A program made the translations under genes and the position numbers. A model generated the notes under the pieces. The model was not told where the DNA came from, did no database searches, and was given only the letters and a program-made list of their open reading frames with translations. Of a stretch of 64,000 nucleotides of DNA, positions 43,762 through 51,429 are shown in pieces. Location: contig NZ_JAAJTJ010000013.1 in the NCBI RefSeq assembly GCF_011030405.1, positions 1 to 64,000 on the forward strand, written 5' to 3'. Each line of letters begins with the position of its first letter. The stretch's first letter is position 1. Source of the stretch: Parapedobacter sp. SGR-10 (GTDB lineage Bacteria > Bacteroidota > Bacteroidia > Sphingobacteriales > Sphingobacteriaceae).

Positions 43762-44139
43762 ATGAATAAAATCGTACTTTCCATTTTTCTCGCTTTATCG
43801 CTGACAGCTTGCAATAGCTATAAGTATGGTTCTGAGTCTGGCTCCCAGAAAAGCAACTTAACCATAGGCGTGGTGAAGAGCCAGGTAATCAAAGGGAAAA
43901 CCTCGCAGGATGAAATCCTAAAATTATTTGGGGCACCTAACCTTGTATCCAAAAACAAATCCAACCGTGAAGTCTGGAGCTACAATAAGATGTCTGTTGA
44001 GAACAAGGCAGGATCAACCGATTTCTTTGCCGGGCAACGCGCTAGCCAAAGCAGCAGTAGCAAATCTTTTGACTTGATTATCACATTTGATGAAAACGAT
44101 ATCGTTGCGGATTACTCCGTCGTGTCCACAGCTTATTAA
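43762..44139 (+). CDS. BamE/SmpA-like lipoprotein
   Basis: The protein (125 residues from ATG 43762) has the lipoprotein signal MNKIVLSIFLALSLTAC with Cys17. Its domain begins VVKSQVIKGKTSQDEILKLFGAPN and NREVWSYNKM, the BamE/OmlA-type pattern. Such proteins stabilise outer-membrane assembly or bind peptidoglycan; the exact role here is unknown. The frame is open 29 codons upstream, into the regulated promoter, so 43762 is preferred. It lies 15 bp before a second lipoprotein gene. Confidence 0.78.
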   Translation: MNKIVLSIFLALSLTACNSYKYGSESGSQKSNLTIGVVKSQVIKGKTSQDEILKLFGAPNLVSKNKSNREVWSYNKMSVENKAGSTDFFAGQRASQSSSSKSFDLIITFDENDIVADYSVVSTAY

Positions 44140-44154
44140 CTATAATATATAAAA

Positions 44155-44652
44155 ATGAAGAAAATTATTATCCTATTGTGCGTCGTAACGCTATTCAGCT
44201 CCTGTGCTACACAGATGGTTACCAAATCACCTGCAGAGGTGAAAATGATGACTACCAAACAGTTTGATTCAGAACAAGATCTGGTATTTAAATCGGTTAT
44301 CAGTCTGTTACAGTCGGAAAGCTACATCGTAGATCGCGCCGATAAGGAAACAGGTCTAATCAACGCCAGCAAGCGTATAGAAAATAAAAACGCGAATATG
44401 CAGCGCGCCTTATGGGGTAGTTCCAAAGACGCGAATACATCCAAAGCTATGTTTTACGTAGAAGGAGTAAACGATGCCGTGACGGAGGTGAAGGTTACCT
44501 TGTATGAGGGTGCTGAGTCAAGTCGCAGCGGTTACTGGGGCCAAGTCAATAAGGATACAAAAGAACAAATGATCTATGAGCCACAGGTCTACCAAGCTTG
44601 GTTTCAAAGTTTACAAGCCGAAATAGAACGTCGTAAGGCATTGGGAAGATAA
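44155..44652 (+). CDS. Hypothetical lipoprotein
   Basis: The 165-residue protein begins MKKIIILLCVVTLFSSC, a lipoprotein signal with lipobox FSSC. The domain starts FDSEQDLVFKSVISLLQSESYIVDRADKETGLINASK, an alpha/beta pattern seen in small outer-membrane lipoproteins. The function is unknown. It forms a two-gene unit with the BamE-like lipoprotein under the TGTGCA operators, and a strong terminator follows. Confidence 0.75.
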   Translation: MKKIIILLCVVTLFSSCATQMVTKSPAEVKMMTTKQFDSEQDLVFKSVISLLQSESYIVDRADKETGLINASKRIENKNANMQRALWGSSKDANTSKAMFYVEGVNDAVTEVKVTLYEGAESSRSGYWGQVNKDTKEQMIYEPQVYQAWFQSLQAEIERRKALGR

Positions 44653-44702
44653 CTTTGTTGATAAAACAGCACTTTTGAACTTTAATAAAGTTCCCGTTCA
44701 TT

Positions 44703-44739
44703 AAAAAGGTGTGTTCATTCCTGTTGAACACACCTTTTT
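44703..44739. terminator. Bidirectional intrinsic terminator
   Basis: A 14-bp stem, AAAAAGGTGTGTTC / GAACACACCTTTTT, with a 9-base loop lies between the lipoprotein stop and the convergent XRE regulator stop. The A and T runs on the two sides allow it to end both transcripts. Confidence 0.85.
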
Positions 44740-44762
44740 AGTGAACACTGGAATGAGAAACT

Positions 44763-45191
44763 CTATTTCCCTTCCTTCAATTTCTTAACCTCATTGGTGA
44801 GATCCAATACAGCTTGGCTCAAGGCTGCAATGGATTGTGTCTTGACACGATCTTCTTCAATAAATTTTTCAAGCAATGCTACCAATTTGTCCGAACCATC
44901 ATTGTTAAAAGTGGGTTGCATATGTTGACTAGAGTTGGTCGAGTGATCGTTGAATGTGTGTGAATGTTGTATATTATAAATTACATTCTCATCTTTAAAA
45001 GATTTAACAAATTCGGGTGTAACGCCCAAAGCGGCGGCCAACTCTTCTAAAAGAGGCTCATCCAGAGCGACCATATTTTCAAAGTCCGAAATCCGTTGCT
45101 GCGAGTATTTGTTGCGGCAAAGCTGACCGAAAGCTTCCTGTTTGATGCCCTGGATTTCACGGATGCGTTTTATATTATGACCGATATGCAT
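44763..45191 (-). CDS. XRE-family helix-turn-helix regulator
   Basis: The protein (142 residues from ATG 45191) has an XRE HTH at residues about 1-65: GHNIKRIREIQGIKQEAFGQL, RISDFENM and EELAAALGVTPEFVKSF. A C-terminal helical tail ends LDLTNEVKKLKEGK, probably for dimerisation. The frame also allows an ATG at 45224. It is divergent from the RNA/sigma/Cas12f-like locus and so may regulate it. Confidence 0.85.
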   Translation of the reverse strand: MHIGHNIKRIREIQGIKQEAFGQLCRNKYSQQRISDFENMVALDEPLLEELAAALGVTPEFVKSFKDENVIYNIQHSHTFNDHSTNSSQHMQPTFNNDGSDKLVALLEKFIEEDRVKTQSIAALSQAVLDLTNEVKKLKEGK

Positions 45192-45405
45192 GGTTTCGTT
45201 TTTTTCTTTAAAAATAGTATTCATAATTAATGAAAATTATGGACTGGTTTTTTACCGGTAAATCGGTAGAATACCATACCCGAAAATAATATGTAATGAA
45301 ATAACTTTGGTCTAAAGTTACGGATTATTGTAACGAACAGCAATAGCTGGATGTTCTTTGATGTGTTGAAACCAATTTAAAAATTAATATTGATATATAA
45401 TTTGA

Positions 45406-45532
45406 GGCTACTTGTATAGCCGTAGGGTGAGGGGCTGTCCCACTCACTAAGTATCTTTTTCTAAGAGCCAGTACATAGTATAAGGCATCTGCTGAATAAT
45501 TTGTTCTTGAAATGTTCATACGACTTCGTGAG
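45406..45532 (+). ncRNA. Putative tracr-like RNA of the Cas12f-sigma locus
   Basis: No coding frame fits this segment. It holds two clear stems: GGCTA / TAGCC (45406-45421) and GTGAGGGG / CCC-A-CTCAC (45427-45447), and leads straight into the repeat array at 45533. The preceding sequence is very AT-rich, with TATAATTTG near 45396-45404 as a possible -7 element. A structured RNA before Cas12f-type direct repeats is the expected place of a tracrRNA. The boundaries are guesses. Confidence 0.5.
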
Positions 45533-45820
45533 CCCGAATAACCTTAATGGAAGATTACCTACAATTCAAGTCTCCCGAGTATAGGGATGACCAAAGATCA
45601 CATGCAACTCTGTTCGTCAGAATAACTTTAATAGCAGAAAACATACAATTCAAAAGTCCCGAGTAGAAAGATACGAAAGATCACATGCAACTTACTGCTC
45701 CCGAGCAACTTTAATAGAATAGAAGAAAACATACAATTCCGAAACCCCGAGTAGAAATAAAAGAAAAGGTAGCATACAATTCTCAGCTCCCGAGTAGATG
45801 AATATGACAGCTGATTTGAC
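45533..45820 (+). CRISPR. Degenerate CRISPR-like array of seven units, 41-46 bp period
   Basis: Units begin CCCGAGTAGA or close variants at 45533, 45574, 45616 (degenerate), 45658, 45700, 45746 and 45789. All but the last end in CATACAATTC, CATGCAACT or similar about 26-30 bases later, followed by six variable bases. The pattern CCCGArTAGA..GAA.GA..ATGCAAC agrees with the 3' half of the direct repeat that I remember for Cas12f1 (CCCGAATAGA....GAATGCAAC). Spacers in the usual sense are missing: only six bases separate units, and the last unit alone is followed by free sequence. The array ends about 75 bases before the sigma gene. Confidence 0.6.
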
Positions 45821-45891
45821 GTCCATTGGTTTCAACATGTTCAGGGACGGCCCCAGCTTTTACAATTGATTATTAAACCAATGATTCTTCA

Positions 45892-46695
45892 ATGGAAAAA
45901 ATTTCTATCAAAAAAAATGCACAGCATTATGTGGAATTACTCAACAAAGGAGAAGAAAAAGGTCTCAGCTATTTTTATACACATTACTCACGCAAAATCT
46001 TTTTCAGAGTTTACAATGCTGTAAAAGATGATTGCGATGCCGACAGTATTGTTCAAGAGGTACTATTTAAGTTATGGCTATTCAGGGAGAATATCGAAAA
46101 CATTGAACATGCGCTTACCTTTATAGAAAGACAAGCGACGGAAGCAATAACACACTACTACAACTTAACGAAAACACGTTTTAACAGAAGTCTCTTACAG
46201 CTAGACGGTATCGAAGATTACCAAAGATTTATGTTGGGATATTGGGATGATGATCAGGAGGAGGATTTGGAATACCTGGACATGGTGGACGAACAAAACA
46301 AAGCCAACCTAAAGAAAGTTTACGATATTCTTCCATCATTGTGCAAGAAGCAGCAACTATTCATAAATCTCTGTTTGAAATATAGCTTTAATTATGAAAG
46401 GATAGCGTGGCATCTGGGTGGTATAAGTGAATATACAGTAGCTCATCAGATAGAGCAGATTATAAACAAACTACAGATCTTATTGAAAAAGGTGGAAAAC
46501 CTTGATTCACCAAAGCTAACCGGCAAAATTGTTTTGAGCGGAGGCCTATCGGAGGAACAGCAACAGGTGCTCAGCATCAGGCATGAGCTAGGGCTTACCT
46601 TTGAGGAGATCGCAGAAAGATTATCCCGCACTCCTGCCGAGGTGAAAAAACTGTTCTTAGAAGCCCATTTGACCGTCGGTAACAAAACAGGTTAA
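45892..46695 (+). CDS. Sigma-70-family (ECF-like) factor paired with dead Cas12f
   Basis: The 267-residue protein is a sigma factor of the ECF type. Region 2 covers about residues 22-65 (FYTHYSRKIFFRVYNAV, then DADSIVQEVLFKLW). Region 4 lies at about 140-200 (LPSLCKKQQLFINLCLKYS, then RIAWHLGGISEYTVAHQIEQ). A second HTH follows at about 218-262 (LSEEQQQVLSIRHELGLTFEEIAERL, in two parts). The second HTH is unusual for ECF factors. It lies 18 bp before the Cas12f-like gene in the same direction and after an RNA array. No anti-sigma gene is near, so control may be by the RNA-guided partner instead. Confidence 0.85.
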   Translation: MEKISIKKNAQHYVELLNKGEEKGLSYFYTHYSRKIFFRVYNAVKDDCDADSIVQEVLFKLWLFRENIENIEHALTFIERQATEAITHYYNLTKTRFNRSLLQLDGIEDYQRFMLGYWDDDQEEDLEYLDMVDEQNKANLKKVYDILPSLCKKQQLFINLCLKYSFNYERIAWHLGGISEYTVAHQIEQIINKLQILLKKVENLDSPKLTGKIVLSGGLSEEQQQVLSIRHELGLTFEEIAERLSRTPAEVKKLFLEAHLTVGNKTG

Positions 46696-46713
46696 AACCT
46701 TAACAAAAGTATT

Positions 46714-47808
46714 ATGGCTGATAGTACAATCATACTAAAAAGAAAAGTACAGATCTTTATTGATTCTGATATTAAAGCAGATAGAGAGCGGTACTATGAA
46801 AAGCTTTTTTCGTGGAGAGATATCGTTTATAAAGGAGCGAATCTCGTCATATCACATCTTTATATCCTGGAAAAGCTTCAGGATATGGTGTACTTGGAAG
46901 AAGGCACAAAGATCAAGTTGGCAGATAGACAAAAAGAAGAAAACGGAATCCTAAACTGCTCCAGGATAGGAGCCAGTTACAAATTGCTATCCAAGCTTTA
47001 TCTTAAACAGATACCAATGAATATCATGGCTTGTGTAAGTCAAAAGGTCTTGCGTGACTTTGCCACGGACAGACAGGAATATTGGTTGGGCAACAGGTCT
47101 ATCCGCAATTATAAGAGAACCATGCCGATCCCATTTTCAGGAGATGTCTTTACGATTAAAAACGATGAATCCAATTATGATTTTAAATTCAAATTGTTCA
47201 AAATTCCTTTCAGAACATATCTAGGCAAGGATAAATCGGACAAACGTGTCTTGCTTAAAAAAGTCGTAGCAGGCCAAATCAAAGTTTGCGAAAGTGCTAT
47301 CCAAATTATTAAGGGGAAAATTTTCATGTTGATCGCCCTTGAATTGCCGATTAAAAAGAAAGAGCTTGATGTATATCAAATAGCGGAAGCTGCATTGGGG
47401 ATCGAGCACCCTATAACAGTTCATGTCGGAAAAAACAGCCTTCAAATTGGGACAAAGGAAGAGTTCATGTACAGAAGGTTGGCAATACAGGCTTCTCGAC
47501 AACGGCTGCAAAGGTCATGCAGGTACACAAAAGGTGGAAAAGGAAGAACAAAAAAGTTAAAGGCATTAGAGCAATTTGAAAAGAAAGAATTGCAGTACAT
47601 AGACAGCAAATTACATCTTTACTCCCGAAGGCTGATAGACTTTTGCATAAAAACACGATCCGGCAATCTGCTCCTCACGGACCAAAAGGCTAAAGAAGAA
47701 AAAGCTAAAGAGGATGATTTAATATTACGCAATTGGAGTTACTATGGACTGATCGAAAAGATTAAATATAAGGCCAATATGGCTGGTATAAATGTCATCG
47801 TAGAATGA
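46714..47808 (+). CDS. Nuclease-dead, truncated Cas12f/TnpB-like protein
   Basis: The 364-residue protein matches the Cas12f/TnpB fold: EFMYRRLAIQASRQRLQRSCRYTKGGKGR (249-278, in parts), YIDSKLHLYSRRLIDF and RNWSYYGLIEKIKYKANMAGINV. The RuvC-I Asp is replaced by Glu231 (LGIEHP where GIDLG is usual). The RuvC-II segment reads NLLLTDQK without the usual Glu. The protein ends at VIVE, before the zinc ribbon and RuvC-III Asp. It should bind guide RNA and DNA but not cut. Directly behind a sigma factor and CRISPR-like repeats, it is probably a guide for RNA polymerase recruitment. No transposase or IS ends are present. Confidence 0.88.
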   Translation: MADSTIILKRKVQIFIDSDIKADRERYYEKLFSWRDIVYKGANLVISHLYILEKLQDMVYLEEGTKIKLADRQKEENGILNCSRIGASYKLLSKLYLKQIPMNIMACVSQKVLRDFATDRQEYWLGNRSIRNYKRTMPIPFSGDVFTIKNDESNYDFKFKLFKIPFRTYLGKDKSDKRVLLKKVVAGQIKVCESAIQIIKGKIFMLIALELPIKKKELDVYQIAEAALGIEHPITVHVGKNSLQIGTKEEFMYRRLAIQASRQRLQRSCRYTKGGKGRTKKLKALEQFEKKELQYIDSKLHLYSRRLIDFCIKTRSGNLLLTDQKAKEEKAKEDDLILRNWSYYGLIEKIKYKANMAGINVIVE

Positions 47809-47939
47809 GATTCTTTCAGCATCAAAAATGCTGAATCCATTATCCTCATTTGCAAACAAATGATGTGCAAAAACTTATATTACTAATGTAAGCAGGTATC
47901 ACATCATACTTGTAAACGCACATGTACCTGCCCAAAACC

Positions 47940-48420
47940 TCGAAGGATATAAAGAGAATCCTGAAGGACTTCAACAAAACCCCAAAGGTGCGTGCAATTT
48001 TTCCGTGGGAGACCGGTCATATCCCAAAGGAGAATCATCTGCGACCTGAGTATATACATATCCTCCCTGAGGAAAAGGGGAATACGCCAGCGGATATTTT
48101 GTATACCCCAAAGGGTATGCAGCATTTCCCTAAGACTCTTTACCATATCCCGAAGTATATGCAAGCGATACCGACGGATATAGACTTTTGCCCTTGGGAT
48201 CTGCAAAACTCCCCGAAGGTCTTGTATCCGTGCCTTAGCGCAAAACCAAATACCCGGAGGTATATGCTGAATACCCTCAAGGCCTGACAGCGTTTCCATA
48301 GGGGATAAAACATTTCCCTTCGGGCGAAGCCTCATATCCCTTGGGAAATCTTGAAAACCCCAAGGGAAAAACAAAAATTCCCTAGGGTTTACCTCGGACA
48401 AGCAACTACACCTAAATACA
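47940..48420. repeat. Array of about 19 imperfect CCC..GGG palindromes
   Basis: About every 20-30 bases the sequence shows ATnCCC-nn-AGGG-AT type palindromes, for example ACCCCAAAGG, ATCCCAAAGG, ATACCCCAAAGGGTAT, ATATCCCGAAGTATAT, TTCCCTTCGGG, ATCCCTTGGGAAAT and TTCCCTAGGG. The core is variable and the outer AT is kept. Weak open frames on both strands (47922-48287 plus, 47904-48476 minus) are simply translations of this pattern. An 8-bp stem TTCAGCAT / ATGCTGAA at 47815-47835 ends the Cas12f-like gene. Function unknown; such arrays may bind a protein or be a mobile repeat. Confidence 0.7.
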
Positions 48421-48490
48421 TGATAAAACGCCTTCAAACAATATAAACCTCGTTTTTTACGGCACAACCTCTTCACATAAAACCAAAATA

Positions 48491-48550
48491 GGGGTAAAAT
48501 CCTGCCAAAAAGATTTTTGTACTCCGTGAATTTTGGCAGGATTTTACCCC
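48491..48550. repeat. 20-bp perfect inverted repeat upstream of the 48633 gene
   Basis: GGGGTAAAATCCTGCCAAAA at 48491-48510 is repeated inverted at 48531-48550, with a 20-base loop. It ends 22 bases before the -7 element at 48573, covering the -33 region, so it could be an operator. As RNA it would make a strong hairpin. The half GGGGTAAAAT recurs once after the gene (about 49304). Confidence 0.8.
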
Positions 48551-48572
48551 ATCCATGTGGTGCCGCCTGTCG

Positions 48573-48580
48573 TATGTTTG
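48573..48580 (+). promoter_or_regulatory. TAnnTTTG promoter element
   Basis: TATGTTTG lies 52 bases upstream of the ATG at 48633, directly after the 20-bp inverted repeat. Confidence 0.65.
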
Positions 48581-48632
48581 TATCGTTGCTAGCACAAATA
48601 ATTATTTTTTAACCCTTTAAAAATGTAAAGAC

Positions 48633-49250
48633 ATGAACAAGTTAAAACTAAACGAAAAAGGACAAAGCGATGTGCAGTTGATGCAGACTGCGGAACAGAT
48701 CCTTTCGAAGATGGCACAGGAAGCTACACTCTTCCCTACGCCGGTTCCCGAACTAACGGCATTGGAAACCGCACTGACCGCCTTCCGCAACTCGGCAACC
48801 GAAGCTGCCTACCGCGACACCCGGGCGATCCTGATCCGCAAGCAGAAAAGGAAAGAACTGGTGTATGTGCTCAAGGAGCTGGCCAAGTATGTGGATACCA
48901 TCGCCAATGGCGACGACAGCATCATACTGGCGGCAGGATTCAGCGTACGCAAGGAAAGCGACTCGTACGGTGGACTGGTCCCCAAGGCGCAACGCCCCAT
49001 CGCCGAACCCAGCGAAATCGGCAGTGGACGTATACTGCTGAAGACCGAACCTTGGGCCGGCGCACGCATGTACGATTTCCAGTTCAGGATCAAAGGAAGT
49101 ACAGAAGCCTGGAACTCACAGCTGAGCTCAAAAAGCACTTGCCTCATCGAAGGGCTAGAAACGTTCAAGGAATATGAATTCCGTGCGACGTACATAGGCA
49201 TCGACCCTACGCCAAACTTCAGCGACGTTACAAGCAGCTATGTGCTCTAG
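48633..49250 (+). CDS. Fibronectin type III-like hypothetical protein
   Basis: The 205-residue protein has a helical N-terminal half (to about residue 95, ending RKQKRKELVYVLKELAKYVDTIANGD) and a C-terminal fibronectin type III-like beta-sandwich (ILLKTEPWAGARMYDFQFRIKG, then GLETFKEYEFRATYIG). There is no signal peptide. Its codon use is GC-richer than the neighbouring Cas12f locus. The function is unknown. It is a single gene behind a regulated-looking promoter. Confidence 0.72.
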   Translation: MNKLKLNEKGQSDVQLMQTAEQILSKMAQEATLFPTPVPELTALETALTAFRNSATEAAYRDTRAILIRKQKRKELVYVLKELAKYVDTIANGDDSIILAAGFSVRKESDSYGGLVPKAQRPIAEPSEIGSGRILLKTEPWAGARMYDFQFRIKGSTEAWNSQLSSKSTCLIEGLETFKEYEFRATYIGIDPTPNFSDVTSSYVL

Positions 49251-49395
49251 GAAACTGAAACAGGCGTCACCCAAATGTGGGATCCGGGTATCCCCATCCT
49301 AAGGGGTAAAATTTATCGGAACAATAACGAACTTCCGGCAACGGAAGTAATAACAGAGCGTACTTAATCGCCGAAAAATGAATCTATTTGAAAAT

Positions 49396-49472
49396 AACAC
49401 CGTCATTTCCTATCTTGACACGAGAAGAAGCAAAAAGCATAACACCGGATCAAAGATAGAAATGACGGTTGT
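49396..49472. repeat. Inverted repeat before the 49506 gene
   Basis: AACACCGTCATTTCCTATCTTG and the opposite AAGATAGAAATGACGGTTGTT (49453-49473) form a long stem with a single bulge. The motif CGTCATTTC..GAAATGACG also occurs in the 50212 and 59733 elements. The stem lies just upstream of the ATG at 49506. Confidence 0.65.
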
Positions 49473-49505
49473 TTCTTCTTCGTTGACACCAAATAGCCGA
49501 CTATC

Positions 49506-50204
49506 ATGAAAGAAATCGTCAAAGAACATCCTCTGAGGTCCATCATACTCCAATTTGAATTCAATAAGCCTCAACTGGAATTTGAAAAAAAAGGTCTGGA
49601 AGCCCATTACCTTATGCACGACCTGACCTGGGACATGCTGCAAAAACTCAAGACGCATCACAAGACTTTGGAAGAGATCGACTACGATGTCAGCGAACTG
49701 GAGTATCTTCTATTGCCCATAGAGCAGGATCTGGATATCCTGGAAGTATTCCTCAAGATCAAAGACCCTTCGGTGCTGCCCTTCGACCATAACGATGGTG
49801 AAGTCGAAATCAGTATCGATCTTAACGGATTTTACCAAAGTGTGCGTGACCACAATCAAAGCATGCAGGCACTCCACACGCATGTCAGCAAGGAATACGA
49901 TTGGTTTCAAGGGCATTTTGATATGATCTACGAAAAGGAAAGCTGGATAGACGAGGGACTGTGGGACGACATCCATCAGATCTACCGTAATTACCTACAG
50001 GCACAGGTCGATATTGTCACCTTAGACCGGGATCAGGAAGAATTCCGGGGAGCATTGTCCGAGGTGTTCGATTTTCAGAATACGTACATGGAATACGGCG
50101 AAACTATTTTCGAAGCGTACAACGAACTGCAAAAAAGATCCGATGAGAGCTACCGCCGTGCCGAGACTGTCAACAAGGCGTTGAATGACATGCAAGATCA
50201 ATAA
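49506..50204 (+). CDS. Hypothetical helical protein
   Basis: The 232-residue protein (MKEIVKEHPLRSIILQFEFN) is acidic, mostly helical by pattern, with coiled-coil-like stretches near residues 50-80 and 180-225. It has no signal peptide and no family I recognise. It is preceded by a long inverted repeat and followed by a MITE-like element, so it forms its own unit. Confidence 0.7.
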   Translation: MKEIVKEHPLRSIILQFEFNKPQLEFEKKGLEAHYLMHDLTWDMLQKLKTHHKTLEEIDYDVSELEYLLLPIEQDLDILEVFLKIKDPSVLPFDHNDGEVEISIDLNGFYQSVRDHNQSMQALHTHVSKEYDWFQGHFDMIYEKESWIDEGLWDDIHQIYRNYLQAQVDIVTLDRDQEEFRGALSEVFDFQNTYMEYGETIFEAYNELQKRSDESYRRAETVNKALNDMQDQ

Positions 50205-50211
50205 AAAACAA

Positions 50212-50400
50212 GGTAATTATATATTTCTTTAACCAAACTTTGTCGTCATTTCGATGAGGAGGTACGACGAAGAGAAATCTATGGCTAGGTAGGAAATTAA
50301 CCCTATTAATCCCTAGATTTTACTTCGTAAAGCTCGTTTCACTCGGTTCTCCTCATTCTTCGTCGAAATGACGGGGTGGTTGCTAAAGTATATAATTACC
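50212..50400. repeat. MITE-like element with 12-bp terminal inverted repeats
   Basis: GGTAATTATATA at 50212-50223 is repeated exactly inverted at 50389-50400. Inside, the outer arms contain CGTCATTTCGATGAGGAG and an opposite CTCCTCATTCTTCGTCGAAATGACG, making a long imperfect palindrome. A relative lies at 59733-59886. Non-coding and intergenic, it looks like a miniature mobile element. Confidence 0.75.
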
Positions 50401-50436
50401 AAAAACAAAAAGCGGCAATGTTTCCATTACCGCTTT
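50401..50436 (-). terminator. Terminator of the ATP synthase operon
   Basis: The stem AAAGCGG / CCGCTTT (50409-50415 with 50430-50436) is extended by a near-paired AATG/CATT. It is followed on the minus strand by TTTTTGTTTTT. It lies 25 bp after the atpG stop. Confidence 0.8.
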
Positions 50437-50460
50437 GTATGTATTTTGCTAACCTAACGA

Positions 50461-51339
50461 TTACCCATTCGAAAGTGCCGCTGCCCCCGATACGATCTCC
50501 GTCAGCTCCGTAGTGATCGCCGCTTGGCGAGCTTGGTTGTACGACAATTTCAATTGACGCAACAAGTCTCCGGCATTCTCCGTAGCCTTGTCCATCGCTG
50601 TCATACGGGCCCCATGCTCCGAAGCATTCGAATCCAATACAGCCTTATACAACTGTATTTTTATGGCCTTAGGAATAAGTTCTTCGATGATTTTCTCTTT
50701 CGAAGGTTCGATGATATAATCCGATTCAGCCACATCTTCGTTTTTCTCTTCGGGCAACAAAGGAAGCAACTGCTCAGATGTCAAGATCTGTACGGCCGCA
50801 TTGCGGAATTGATTGTACACGACCTCCACACGATCCACACGACCTTCCTTAAATTCAGTCATGATGTACTCCGTCACTTTAGAAACGTTTTCAAAGCTCA
50901 GGTTATTGAACAGTTCGTTATTGTCACCGATGACGTTAAAACTGCGCCTGGAGAAGAAATCCTGACCACGCTTACCGATAGCAACAATACTGACATCGCC
51001 TCTAGAAAACTGATCTGCATATTTTGTCGCAATCAGGTTACTTGCTGTTTTGATCGCATTGGCATTGAATGCACCCGCTAACCCCCTATTCGAAGTAACG
51101 ACCACAACAAGCACTTTATTGGGTGAGCGATCTTGTGTAAAAGGAGAATCATTACCTTCTACCGAAGCAGACACTTGTGCAAGGATATCCCGCAACTTGT
51201 TGGCATAAGGACGCAACTGAACGATAGCATTCGTGGCACGTTTCAATTTCGCCGCAGACACCATCTTCATCGCTTTGGTAATCTGTTGTGTCGATGTGAC
51301 CGACGTAATACGATTTCTTACTTCTTTTAAATTCGCCAT
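50461..51339 (-). CDS. atpG: ATP synthase gamma subunit
   Basis: The 292-residue protein is the central rotor shaft of F1. It has the conserved N-terminal helix LKEVRNRITSVTSTQQITKAMKMVSAAKL and the C-terminal GARMTAMDKATENA and YNQARQAAITTELTEIVSGAAA. It is the last gene of the operon and is followed by a terminator. Between atpA and atpG lies a tandem TTTGGATTTACGA repeat (about 51352-51390). Confidence 0.97.
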   Translation of the reverse strand: MANLKEVRNRITSVTSTQQITKAMKMVSAAKLKRATNAIVQLRPYANKLRDILAQVSASVEGNDSPFTQDRSPNKVLVVVVTSNRGLAGAFNANAIKTASNLIATKYADQFSRGDVSIVAIGKRGQDFFSRRSFNVIGDNNELFNNLSFENVSKVTEYIMTEFKEGRVDRVEVVYNQFRNAAVQILTSEQLLPLLPEEKNEDVAESDYIIEPSKEKIIEELIPKAIKIQLYKAVLDSNASEHGARMTAMDKATENAGDLLRQLKLSYNQARQAAITTELTEIVSGAAALSNG

Positions 51340-51429
51340 CTTTGTATTTTGGATTTACGATTTTGGATTTACGATTTTGGATTTATCTGTCCAATCAACA
51401 ATCGTCAATCAACAATCGTAATTCGTCAA

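Noticed and set aside
45533..45820. Ordinary adaptive CRISPR array
   Set aside because: There are no normal-length unique spacers and no cas1/cas2 genes; repeats are degenerate. I keep it only as a CRISPR-like guide locus.
46714..47808. Active TnpB of an IS200/IS605 element
   Set aside because: The RuvC-I Asp is replaced, the zinc ribbon and RuvC-III are missing, no TnpA or element ends are seen, and a sigma gene is coupled to it.
47904..48476. Open frames on both strands (47922-48287 plus and 47904-48476 minus)
   Set aside because: They are translations of the CCC..GGG palindrome array, with low-complexity Pro/Ile/Lys or Arg/Leu/Gly patterns and no start signals.
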